Positions 16,911-25,022 of a DNA stretch of 64,000 nt are shown piece after piece. Made by a program: the position numbers and the translations under genes. How positions within the stretch are numbered: the stretch's first letter is position 1; every line of letters starts with the position of its first letter. The notes below the pieces were generated by a model, which was not told the DNA's origin, did no database searches, and saw only the letters and a list, made by a program, of their open reading frames with translations. Origin of the DNA: JALORV01 sp963791235 (GTDB lineage: Bacteria; Pseudomonadota; Gammaproteobacteria; Burkholderiales; Burkholderiaceae_F); the NCBI GenBank assembly GCA_963791235.1, contig CAWBRW010000013.1, forward strand, positions 124,001 through 188,000, read 5' to 3'.

Positions 16911-17399
16911 TTAAGCCCCCGCCCGCTTCGCCGGTGTCGAGAACATGTCAACCACCTGCAGCCGCGTCGACTGAAGGCGCCCTGCCACGACCGCCAGCAG
17001 CCTGCGCATCAGCGCATAACCGAACGCCGTATCTTCATCGCAGAGTGCGCGCAGCCCGGCGGCGTCCAGCGACAGCACCTGTACCGCATCCAGTGCCCGC
17101 GCCTGGAAGTACCGCCCGGCGCCGAGCAGCATCGCGGTCCAGCCGAACTCGCCTCCGGGCACGACTGTCTCGACGCGCAGCACCTCGTGGTTCCCGGCCA
17201 TTTCAATCGCGACGTGTCCGCGCACCACCAGGTACAGCTGCGAGCACTCATCGCCCTCCCGGTGGATGATCTCGCCGGGTTCGAAGTCGACCACTTCCGC
17301 GAGACGCGACACGCGCTCGAACTGCCCAGCAGTCAATTCCTTGATCAGGGGCTGGCGGCGGAGCAATACATCCACGTTTTCCATCGTCATGGCCGTCAT
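16911..17399 (-). CDS. Cyclic-nucleotide-binding domain protein
   Basis: A 162-residue protein consisting of one cNMP-binding beta-barrel (FEPGEIIHREGDECSQLYLV, then GGEFGWTAMLLGAGRYFQARAL) and a C-terminal helix. Unlike Crp/Fnr regulators it has no helix-turn-helix domain, so it is probably a sensor or partner-binding protein. Whether the pocket still binds a nucleotide is unclear: the usual PGE-aGE-aLL/R pattern appears as GGEFGW..LL..GR. Start at 17399 has GGAGGAGA upstream. Divergent from metY. Confidence 0.85.
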   Translation of the reverse strand: MTAMTMENVDVLLRRQPLIKELTAGQFERVSRLAEVVDFEPGEIIHREGDECSQLYLVVRGHVAIEMAGNHEVLRVETVVPGGEFGWTAMLLGAGRYFQARALDAVQVLSLDAAGLRALCDEDTAFGYALMRRLLAVVAGRLQSTRLQVVDMFSTPAKRAGA

Positions 17400-17560
17400 C
17401 TGTCTCCTCCCAAGAGCGGTCCGCCCTTCTTCAAACTAGCCCGCGTCGGCGTCGATTACAAGGGCGCATTCGCCTGACTGCACATGTGCGAGTGCAGCAC
17501 GGAGATCGTCGATTTGGCATCATCACATTCCGACCCGTTCTCGGATCTACCGCCGGCGCA

Positions 17561-18856
17561 ATGACCGTCCGCTACCCAGGCTTCGACACGCTCGCACTGC
17601 ACGCCGGCCAGCCCCCGGATCCGGCCACCGGCGCGCGCGCCGTGCCGATCTACGCGACCACCTCGTTCGTGTTCGAGGACTCCGACCATGCGGCGGCGCT
17701 GTTCAACATGGAGCGCGCCGGGCATGTCTACTCGCGCATCTCCAACCCGACGGTTGCGGTGTTCGAAGAGCGTATGGCCGCGCTCGAAAAAGGCGTCGGC
17801 GCGATTGCGACGGCCAGCGGCCAGGCCGCACTGCACCTGGCGATTGCCACGCTGATGGGCACGGGCGGCCACATCGTCGCCAGCCGCGCGCTCTACGGTG
17901 GCTCGCACAACCTCCTTGCCTACACGCTCGCACGCTTCGGCATCGAGACCACATTCGTCACCCCACGTGACCTTGACGCATGGAGCGCCGCTGTCCGGCC
18001 AAACACACGGCTGCTCTTTGGCGAAACACTGGGCAATCCGGGGCTCGATGTCCTCGACATCCCGGCCGTGAGCAGCATCGCGCACGAATACGGCGTGCCA
18101 CTGCTGGTCGATTCGACGTTCACCACGCCGTGGCTGATGGCTCCGTTCGACCATGGCGCCGACCTCGTCTATCACTCGGCGACCAAGTTTCTCGGCGGCC
18201 ACGGCGTCGCGATCGGCGGCGTGCTGGTGGACGGCGGTACGTTCGACTGGCTCGCCAGCGGAAAATTTCCGACACTCACCGAGCCCTACGCCGGCTTCCA
18301 CGGCATGAACTTCGCCGAGGAAAGCACCGTCGCGCCTTTCCTGCTACGCGCGCGGCGTGAAGGCCTGCGCGACTTCGGCGCCTGCATGGCGGCGCACACC
18401 GCCTTCCTCCTTTTGCAGGGGATCGAGACCCTGCCGCTGCGCATGCAGCGCCACGTTGACAACGCCCGTGAGGTCGTGAAGTTCCTCAGCACGCACCCTG
18501 CCGTCGAATCGGTCGCCTACCCCGAACTGGACTCCCATCCCGACCGGGCGCTGGCGCAACGCCTGCTGCCGCGCGGCTGCGGCGCCGTGTTCAGCTTCAA
18601 CCTCAAGGGCACTCGCGCCGCCGGGCGCGCCTTTGTCGAGGCACTACGCGTGTTCTCGCACCTCGCCAACGTCGGCGATGCGAAGTCACTGGTGATCCAT
18701 CCCGCGTCCACCACGCACTTCCGCGTACCGGACGACGAACTGGCCGCGGCGGGCATTACGCAGGGCACGATCCGGCTTTCGGTCGGGCTCGAGGATCCGA
18801 CCGACCTGCTTGAAGACCTCGCCCAGGCGCTGAAGCGCGCGCAGAAGGTGGGCTGA
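17561..18856 (+). CDS. metY: O-acetylhomoserine sulfhydrylase (MetY type)
   Basis: PLP-dependent Cys/Met-metabolism enzyme that makes homocysteine from an activated homoserine and sulfide. 431 residues from ATG 17561. PLP lysine is Lys209 in YHSATKFLGGHG; other motifs are YSRISNPTVAVFEERMAALE, ATASGQAALHLAI and SLVIHPASTTHF. The length and the long insertion around FDWLASGKFPTLTEPYAGFH match MetY rather than MetB/MetZ. An in-frame GTG at 17486 would add 25 residues with no family match. The downstream hydrolase starts 2 bases after the stop. Confidence 0.93.
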   Translation: MTVRYPGFDTLALHAGQPPDPATGARAVPIYATTSFVFEDSDHAAALFNMERAGHVYSRISNPTVAVFEERMAALEKGVGAIATASGQAALHLAIATLMGTGGHIVASRALYGGSHNLLAYTLARFGIETTFVTPRDLDAWSAAVRPNTRLLFGETLGNPGLDVLDIPAVSSIAHEYGVPLLVDSTFTTPWLMAPFDHGADLVYHSATKFLGGHGVAIGGVLVDGGTFDWLASGKFPTLTEPYAGFHGMNFAEESTVAPFLLRARREGLRDFGACMAAHTAFLLLQGIETLPLRMQRHVDNAREVVKFLSTHPAVESVAYPELDSHPDRALAQRLLPRGCGAVFSFNLKGTRAAGRAFVEALRVFSHLANVGDAKSLVIHPASTTHFRVPDDELAAAGITQGTIRLSVGLEDPTDLLEDLAQALKRAQKVG

Positions 18857-18858
18857 TC

Positions 18859-19704
18859 ATGTACCTCCCCACCTCACCGCGCCTGTACGCCTACACCGGT
18901 GGCCGGCCGTTCGATGCCGCGCGGCCGGCCATCGTGTTCCTGCACGGCGCCCAGCACGACCACAGCGTGTGGATCCTGCAGAGCCGCTACCTTGCCCATC
19001 ACGGCTATAGCGTTCTGGCTTTCGACCTGCCGGGGCACATGCGCAGCGATGGCCCGGCGCTCGCCAGCGTCGAAGCGATGGCGGATCGCCTGCGCGACGG
19101 CATTGTCGCGGCCGGCATCACGAAGGTGCTACTGGTCGGCCACAGCATGGGATCGCTGATCGCGCTCGAGCTGGCGCGGCGCATTCCCGACCGCGCAGTG
19201 GGCGTGGCGCTGGTCGCAGCCGCCTTCCCGATGCGAGTGTCGGATGCCCTGCTCGGCGCAACGCGCAGCGACGTGCCGCAGGCGATGGACATGATCAATG
19301 TCTGGTCGCACAGTTCCGCGACGGCCGCCTTCGAGCGCAAGCCCTGCAATCCGGCCCCCGGCTTCTCGAACGTGTGGCAGAACCTGCGGCTGATGCAGCG
19401 CATCGCCGGCCGCGACGGGCCCGATGTGCTGCCGCTGGACTTTGCTGCGTGCAACGGCTACGGCGGCGGCCTCGAGGCGGCTCGCGCCCTGCCGTGCCCC
19501 GCGCTCTTCGTTCTCGGCAGCCAGGACGTGATGACACCGCCGCGCGCCGCCGAGGCGCTGATCGCCGCCTGCCCCGACGCGGCCGTTGTGCAGTTGGACG
19601 GCGGCGGTCACTCGCTGATGGCGGAGCGTCCGGACCAGGTCCTCGCGGCGCTTAGGGACTTTGCGGCCCGCAGGTTCGCACCTTCGGCAGCACCCGCTGG
19701 CTGA
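18859..19704 (+). CDS. Alpha/beta hydrolase
   Basis: 281 residues with the alpha/beta-hydrolase fold: oxyanion region VFLHGAQHDHSVW, nucleophile elbow GHSMGSLIALELARR, acid in LFVLGSQDVMTPP, catalytic His in DGGGHSLMAERPDQ. It starts 2 bases after metY, so it is co-transcribed. Related genes next to metY/metX-type genes are often unassigned esterases; the substrate here is unknown. Cytoplasmic (no signal peptide). Confidence 0.88.
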   Translation: MYLPTSPRLYAYTGGRPFDAARPAIVFLHGAQHDHSVWILQSRYLAHHGYSVLAFDLPGHMRSDGPALASVEAMADRLRDGIVAAGITKVLLVGHSMGSLIALELARRIPDRAVGVALVAAAFPMRVSDALLGATRSDVPQAMDMINVWSHSSATAAFERKPCNPAPGFSNVWQNLRLMQRIAGRDGPDVLPLDFAACNGYGGGLEAARALPCPALFVLGSQDVMTPPRAAEALIAACPDAAVVQLDGGGHSLMAERPDQVLAALRDFAARRFAPSAAPAG

Positions 19705-19720
19705 GCCCGGGACTCGCGCG

Positions 19721-20356
19721 TTGTTCGACGCCGTCAACTGGGACACGTACTGGCTGTACGTGCTCACCGAAATGGCGCTGTCCCTGTCGCCGGGGCCAGC
19801 GGTCATGCTGATCATCGCCTGCGGCCTGGCGCACGGCGCGCGACGCTCCACATGGGCGAGCCTCGGCATCCTCAGCGCGAACGCGATCTACTTTGCGATC
19901 TCGGCAACGGCGCTGGGTGCGGTGCTGGCCGCATCGCGCGAGTTCTTCACCGCGGTGAAGTGGCTCGGCGCAGCCTACCTCGTGTACGTCGGACTGTCGG
20001 CACTGTTCGGGCGGCCGTCGCCGATCACGGTGTCGAAAGCAACAGCGCGCAGCAGCGCCCGCCGTGACCTCTATCTCGCCGGGCTCACGTTGCAACTGGC
20101 GAATCCGAAGACGCTGATCTTCTTCGTCGCGATCCTGCCGCAGTTCGTCGATGCGCGGTTGCCGATCGCCGCGCAGATGGCCTGGCTCGCCGCAGGATCG
20201 ATCATTCCGGAGTTTTTCATCCTGGCCGGCTATGGGTGGCTCGCGTCACGCGCGCGGCGCATCGCGACCGATCCGCGCTACGCGCGCTGGACCGACCGCA
20301 TCGCCGGTGCGCTCGTACTCGGGGCCGCCGCGTTGGTGATCAGCGTCACTTCGTGA
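19721..20356 (+). CDS. LysE/RhtB-family amino acid exporter
   Basis: An inner-membrane exporter of about 211 residues with six predicted helices. The family's N-terminal signature is LTEMALSLSPGPAVMLIIAC, and LQLANPKTLIFFVAILPQF marks the fourth to fifth helices. I set the start at TTG 19721 because the frame has no ATG before the first helix and this gives the usual length; an upstream in-frame ATG at 19661 would overlap the preceding gene. It follows the hydrolase on the same strand and may export a product or analogue of methionine metabolism, but the substrate is not known. Confidence 0.85.
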   Translation: MFDAVNWDTYWLYVLTEMALSLSPGPAVMLIIACGLAHGARRSTWASLGILSANAIYFAISATALGAVLAASREFFTAVKWLGAAYLVYVGLSALFGRPSPITVSKATARSSARRDLYLAGLTLQLANPKTLIFFVAILPQFVDARLPIAAQMAWLAAGSIIPEFFILAGYGWLASRARRIATDPRYARWTDRIAGALVLGAAALVISVTS

Positions 20357-20732
20357 CGCTCGCGCCCGCGGCGGCCTGTCCGGGCAGACCCGCCGTGTCC
20401 CAGTAGATGTAGACCGACTCCGTTGCGAGCCGGAAGATCTGCCCACGCCTTCCCAGGCCGCTCTGCCGATACGCCGGATTGCCGGCCTGGTCGACATAGT
20501 TGCCCGGCCGGTCGCCCCTGGGCTCCAGTTCGTGCCGCACGCCGTCGGCACGGTCGATCGCGACATGGCCCTGGCGCTGCGAGAACGTGCACGGCAGCAC
20601 CGCCGAGGCCTTGTCCGCCCCCTTAGGGTAGATATCACAGCGTGCGTTGACGGTGTCTGCATGCGCCGCTGTGTCCATCAGCAACATCACGGTCGCGACG
20701 CATCCAGCGTGCGCTCTGCTCTTCAGGCCCAT
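20346..20732 (-). CDS. Small exported protein, unknown
   Basis: 128 residues with a likely signal peptide ending at AAHADT. The mature part has two cysteines (ARCDIYPKG, LPCTFSQRQG) that could form a disulfide, and aromatic-rich beta-like strands (YVDQAGNPAYRQSGL, SVYIYWDTAG). It overlaps the 3' end of the convergent LysE gene by 11 bases. I do not recognise the family. Confidence 0.6.
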   Translation of the reverse strand: MGLKSRAHAGCVATVMLLMDTAAHADTVNARCDIYPKGADKASAVLPCTFSQRQGHVAIDRADGVRHELEPRGDRPGNYVDQAGNPAYRQSGLGRRGQIFRLATESVYIYWDTAGLPGQAAAGASVTK

Positions 20733-20762
20733 GCCACGACGTCCCTCGAATTCTTCGTTCGT

Positions 20763-22049
20763 TCACTTCCCGCCGTGGCTATTCACGATCAACTGCTGCA
20801 GCCGCGTCGCCAGCGCCTGGTGCTCGGCCGCGGAGTTCTTGCGCAGCACGTTCGAGATCAGCGTCACCATGTAGTGCAGTTTCCGCTCACCGGCCGGGTA
20901 CTCGATGACCGCGATCGAATTCATGTAGTTCTTCACGTTGCCCATGTACTGCCCGCAGCTGAATCCGGGCTCCTTCGTGCACTCGTAGAGCGACCCGGAC
21001 TTGAAATACACCGCCGCGTCGGCGAGTGACGGCGCGCTCGCGTAGCGGATGCGGCGTTCGGTCACGTACATCAGCCGCTTGATTTCGCGGCTCGACCACT
21101 CGTCGACGAGGCGCCCCTCCTCCATGCGCAGCAGGTAGCGCATCAGTTCGCGCGCGGTGCCGTAGCTGTCGCCCGGCCCCGGCACGATCCGCTTGCCGGT
21201 CGCAGTGAAGAAACTGCCCTGTCGCAGTTGCTCGAGATCGAGCCCGCTGCGAGTGATCGGCTCAAAGAAGGTCTTCTCGTAGAGAGCCGTCAGTTCACTC
21301 TTCGGCGTCTGGGTGAAGAACCGCTTGATCTCGGCTTCGGGCACCGGATACGCGGTGCCGTACTGGCGCAGCAGCATCGCTTCGCGCATCACCATGCCGG
21401 CGGCCGAGTTGGAACTGGGCGACATCATCCAGTCGACGAATTCCCACAGGGTCGCCTTGTCTCCGACCTGGATTGCACGCCGCGTGAGGGCTTTGGTCTC
21501 GACATTGAACATGCGGACGGTGTGGTGGTCGTACTGCGAGAAACTGTCCGCCGTCACGATCGCGCCTCTCAGAACGCGTTGCCTCGCGGTGATGTCCTTC
21601 GGGTAGACATCGGCGAGCGCCTGGAACAACGCGAGCGCCACGACGATCTTGCCGACGCTGCCGACGTTCTGGCGGTAGGCGCCGTTGTGCTCGGCGTAGC
21701 GCGGCTTCGCAGGCTCGGTCAGGTCGAGCACCGCGACGCCATAGCCGCCGAGGCTGCCACCGAGAATTCCGGCGAGTTGGCGGTTGAACTCCGGGTCCGG
21801 CGGCGGCAGCTCGAACGTCGAGCCGACGAGCCTGAGGTCGACTGCCTTGAGCGGCAACATGGCCCCCTTGGGCTGCTTGACGTCGGCCACTTTGCCTTCA
21901 TTCGCGAGTCGCAACCCTTCGAGTCGCCGAATGCCGGTTTCCGGAAACGCGTCGAGCGGATAGGCCTCGGCGATCGCTGCGAGCAGCGCGGTTGAAGCAA
22001 TGCCCAGTGCAAGGCCTGCCTGACGGCACAGCGCATTCACGCGTTTCAT
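20763..22049 (-). CDS. Exported SxxK serine hydrolase (class A beta-lactamase fold)
   Basis: A 428-residue protein with a Sec signal (ends IAEA) and the three motifs of the penicillin-interacting fold: SxxK as Ser131-Val-Gly-Lys134, SxN as SSN in SPSSNSAAG, and KSG in YFKSGSLYEC. The family acts in the periplasm on peptidoglycan or beta-lactams; its true substrate here is not known, and it is longer than class A beta-lactamases (about 290). The region around the nucleophile (DLTEPAKPRYAEHNGAYRQN) matches the divergent paralogue at 28744-29652 (DVTDPAAPRLAMLNGDRMMY). Its ATG overlaps the dikinase-like gene's stop by four bases (ATGA), so it is the last gene of that operon. Confidence 0.85.
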   Translation of the reverse strand: MKRVNALCRQAGLALGIASTALLAAIAEAYPLDAFPETGIRRLEGLRLANEGKVADVKQPKGAMLPLKAVDLRLVGSTFELPPPDPEFNRQLAGILGGSLGGYGVAVLDLTEPAKPRYAEHNGAYRQNVGSVGKIVVALALFQALADVYPKDITARQRVLRGAIVTADSFSQYDHHTVRMFNVETKALTRRAIQVGDKATLWEFVDWMMSPSSNSAAGMVMREAMLLRQYGTAYPVPEAEIKRFFTQTPKSELTALYEKTFFEPITRSGLDLEQLRQGSFFTATGKRIVPGPGDSYGTARELMRYLLRMEEGRLVDEWSSREIKRLMYVTERRIRYASAPSLADAAVYFKSGSLYECTKEPGFSCGQYMGNVKNYMNSIAVIEYPAGERKLHYMVTLISNVLRKNSAAEHQALATRLQQLIVNSHGGK

Positions 22050-24979
22050 TTGATCGACTCCCGCAGGTTCACCGTTCGATCGAGGTTCTTCTCCAGCGCC
22101 CTGTCCATGTTCGCCAGGTAGGCACTCGCCTGCGCCTGCCGGCTTTCGTTGAATGGACGGATCTGCAGCAGCCAGAGTCGACCGTTGACGAACGCGAACT
22201 CAACGTCCGCTGCAGCCGGCTGGCCGCGATCGTCGAGCTGCTGAAAGCGCTTGCTGATCTCGTCGGAGAACGCGATCAGTTGCTTGACCTCGCCCTCCTT
22301 CAGCAGCGTCTCGGCGCCGGAGGCCGGTAGCTTCGCAATGCCGCCTGTCGCCTGCGGCACGAGGCGCCGTGGCGCAGTAGCGGCGGCCATCAGGCGCACG
22401 CTGCCGGTGCGCTTGTCGATGCGCACCGACTCGGCAGCCTGTCCATCGACTGCCCCGCCCACGCCTTCATTGACTGCCACCGACAGGATGTTGCGGTCGC
22501 CGCTGTCGACGTCCTGCGTAATCATCACGCCGGAGATGTCGGACGGCACCGTCCGCAGCAGCAGCACCGCAGGATAGATGTGCTCGGGCCCTTTCATGTG
22601 CGCCTGGCGCCAAGCCCAGGCCCGCTGCGTATACGGCGAGGCCCAGACCTCGAGGAGGCCCTTCACAATGTTGTCGAGGCCGACGATGTTGAAGAGCGTC
22701 AGGTTGAGCCCTGCCCCGGTGAAACCCGGCAGGTCCTCGACGTTGGTGTCGGAGCGGATGAACACGCCGCCGCGGAAGTCGGCGCCGAACTCCTTGGCCA
22801 TGGCGGCGCGCAGCTGCTCGCGGAACTGCGGGCCGGGATCGGTCTTCATGATCGTCGCGTAGATCTCGGCGCGCAGTTGCTCGGCAGCCTGCGCCGCTTC
22901 CTTCGAACCGGCCGGCATCGCCTCGAGCCTGCGGAAGCTCTCGACCATCCACTGGAACACGGTCTTCCCGGTGCTTTTGTAAGGACGATCGAGCACGGTT
23001 GCGCGATACAGGCCGAACGGAATGCCGACGCCCGGTGCGACGCGGTCCGGGAAGTTGGCCTTCAGCTCCCCGAGCTTGGCCGCCTTCGGCCCGACGATGC
23101 GGCCGGAGTCCTTCGCACGCAGCGAGTCCAGGCTGACGAAGCTGCGCACCGAGAGATCGAGCTTTTTCAGATCAGGTTCGAACATCACGTTCGCGGCCGG
23201 CTGCTCCACCTTGCCGAGCACCGCGTCCCACTGCGGGCCGTCATCCGCAATCTCGACGAGTCCGAGAGAGCTCACCGCCATCACGGCGCGCCGTCCGTTG
23301 CCCTGCTGCAGCGTTGGCAGCACCGACTGATCCACCGATACGTTCGGGATACCGAGGTTGCGAGCTAGCAGCTGCACATGGGAAAGCGGATTGCCGGCGC
23401 CGGCGGTGAGGATGCCGGCGATCGGCGGCAGATCGGCAACGGTTTCGGGCAAGACGTAGATGCCGTCCGCGCGGAACTGATCGGTGCGCCTCATATCCGG
23501 GCTCGTGTTCAGCACACCGCGCGCGATGCCGGGATTGAGCGCGTTGAAGCCGACGGCGACCTCCTTGCCGAACACGGTGTTGCGTACGCCGGCCAGTCGG
23601 TTGGCATCGCGGTTCAGCGCGTCCAGAACCTGCGAGTAGAACAGCAGCGGGCTGCCGCGCAGCTGGTCCTGCACGAAAAGCTCTGCCTTCGGCTCGATTT
23701 CCGCCAGCTTGTCCATCGCCTCGCCAAAATGGAAACGCAGCTGCTGTGTTCCCCAGCCGGGTACCAGACCGAGGTAGCGCAGTTCCGCCATGTAAGTGCG
23801 CAGCGGCACCTCTGGCACGCTCAGGGTTTCGAACGACTTCTGCAGGGCGCCGCGCTCGCGCTCGTTCAGCAGGCCGGTGCCGTAGGCCGCGTCTGCCGCC
23901 GCGCGCATCAGGATCAGGTCGCCGCCGCGGGGCGCCTTGTCGATTGCAGCGCGGATAGTGCTTCCGAGGCGCAGGTTTTCCTCCTCGATGGCGATCGAAA
24001 GGTCGAGCGCCCGCAGGCGATCCGCCGCGGACTTGATCGTGGGCAGGCTGCGCCGCAACGACATCAGCACGTCGGCGGTGAGGCGATAACGGCTGACGAC
24101 ATCGGTGTCGCGCAGGTAGGTCGCGCGCGCCTCGTTCAGCGACTTCTGCACGGCCGGCTCGCGGCCGAACGCGCGCGCAGCGCTTTCCAGCGTCTGATCG
24201 AGCGGCTTCGGCTGATAAACGCGATCGATCTCGGCCGCGAGTTCCTCGTAGCTGGCGCGCAGCTCGGGCTTCGCGGCGGCGGCATAGGCGCGAACGCGTT
24301 CGGCATCGCTGGCTTCCGGTGTGCCATGGATCTTCGCGCGCAGCGAGGCAAAGCCTGCATCGCGGTCCGAGAGCGTCGCGGCCATCTGTCGCACCTTCTG
24401 CGCCGACGCCGTGTCCTGTCCGTGCGGCAGCATGCGTACACCCGTGCGCAACGCGACGAAGCGGAAGCCGATCCACTCGGGCCGCGCCGCCATGGCCTGC
24501 AGCAGGTTGCGCGCACCTTCACGTTCGTCTTCCTCCTGCAGCGCGCCGCGGTAGAACAGCGCGCGCCGCATGATCCAGCCGTTGTCGGTGGCGACCAGGA
24601 ATTTCTCGACCAGCAGCTGCGCATAGCTGTCGGCAAAGTCCGCCGCCGCCACTGCCTTCGGCGTATCGATGCCGGCCAGCAGCGTCGCGACCCGGTAGCC
24701 ATGCGATCTCAACTCCTTGGTGCGGTCGCTCCATTCGCCGTGCTGGACGCCGCCGCCGCGCTTGGCGCAGGCGTACTCGGTCGGCGGGAACACCGTGCCG
24801 TCCTTGCAGTACCACTTGATGCCGGAAAATGGACCGCGTGCAGACTCCTTCATCTCCGCAATCCAGCTCCGGTACTGCTCAGTGTTTTGCTTCGGCGCCT
24901 CGGCGGCGTGCAGCAGGCACGCTGCCGAGATCAGAACACCGAGCGCCATTACGCGCGCGGCAAGGCGACTCACTTCCAT
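22046..24979 (-). CDS. Exported dikinase-like protein (His swivel + ATP-grasp)
   Basis: 977 residues. An N-terminal Sec signal (MEVSRLAARVMALGVLISAA to HAAEA) precedes about 480 mostly helical residues I do not recognise. Then comes a PEP-utiliser mobile domain with the phospho-histidine motif GNPLSHVQLLARNLGIPNV (His534), and finally a pyruvate/phosphate-dikinase ATP-grasp domain: VGPKAAKLGELK, VFIRSDTNVEDLPGFTGAGL and LWLLQIRPFNES. The order His domain then ATP-grasp is that of glucan water dikinase, reversed from PEP synthase, and there is no PEP TIM barrel. Start chosen for the GGGGGAAAG site; an in-frame ATG at 25000 exists. An exported ATP-grasp protein is odd, since the periplasm lacks ATP. 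Target unknown. Confidence 0.85.
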   Translation of the reverse strand: MEVSRLAARVMALGVLISAACLLHAAEAPKQNTEQYRSWIAEMKESARGPFSGIKWYCKDGTVFPPTEYACAKRGGGVQHGEWSDRTKELRSHGYRVATLLAGIDTPKAVAAADFADSYAQLLVEKFLVATDNGWIMRRALFYRGALQEEDEREGARNLLQAMAARPEWIGFRFVALRTGVRMLPHGQDTASAQKVRQMAATLSDRDAGFASLRAKIHGTPEASDAERVRAYAAAAKPELRASYEELAAEIDRVYQPKPLDQTLESAARAFGREPAVQKSLNEARATYLRDTDVVSRYRLTADVLMSLRRSLPTIKSAADRLRALDLSIAIEEENLRLGSTIRAAIDKAPRGGDLILMRAAADAAYGTGLLNERERGALQKSFETLSVPEVPLRTYMAELRYLGLVPGWGTQQLRFHFGEAMDKLAEIEPKAELFVQDQLRGSPLLFYSQVLDALNRDANRLAGVRNTVFGKEVAVGFNALNPGIARGVLNTSPDMRRTDQFRADGIYVLPETVADLPPIAGILTAGAGNPLSHVQLLARNLGIPNVSVDQSVLPTLQQGNGRRAVMAVSSLGLVEIADDGPQWDAVLGKVEQPAANVMFEPDLKKLDLSVRSFVSLDSLRAKDSGRIVGPKAAKLGELKANFPDRVAPGVGIPFGLYRATVLDRPYKSTGKTVFQWMVESFRRLEAMPAGSKEAAQAAEQLRAEIYATIMKTDPGPQFREQLRAAMAKEFGADFRGGVFIRSDTNVEDLPGFTGAGLNLTLFNIVGLDNIVKGLLEVWASPYTQRAWAWRQAHMKGPEHIYPAVLLLRTVPSDISGVMITQDVDSGDRNILSVAVNEGVGGAVDGQAAESVRIDKRTGSVRLMAAATAPRRLVPQATGGIAKLPASGAETLLKEGEVKQLIAFSDEISKRFQQLDDRGQPAAADVEFAFVNGRLWLLQIRPFNESRQAQASAYLANMDRALEKNLDRTVNLRESIK

Positions 24980-25022
24980 CTTTCCCCCACTGTTTGCCAT
25001 GGTCCCGGCGTGGCCTTGCAGG

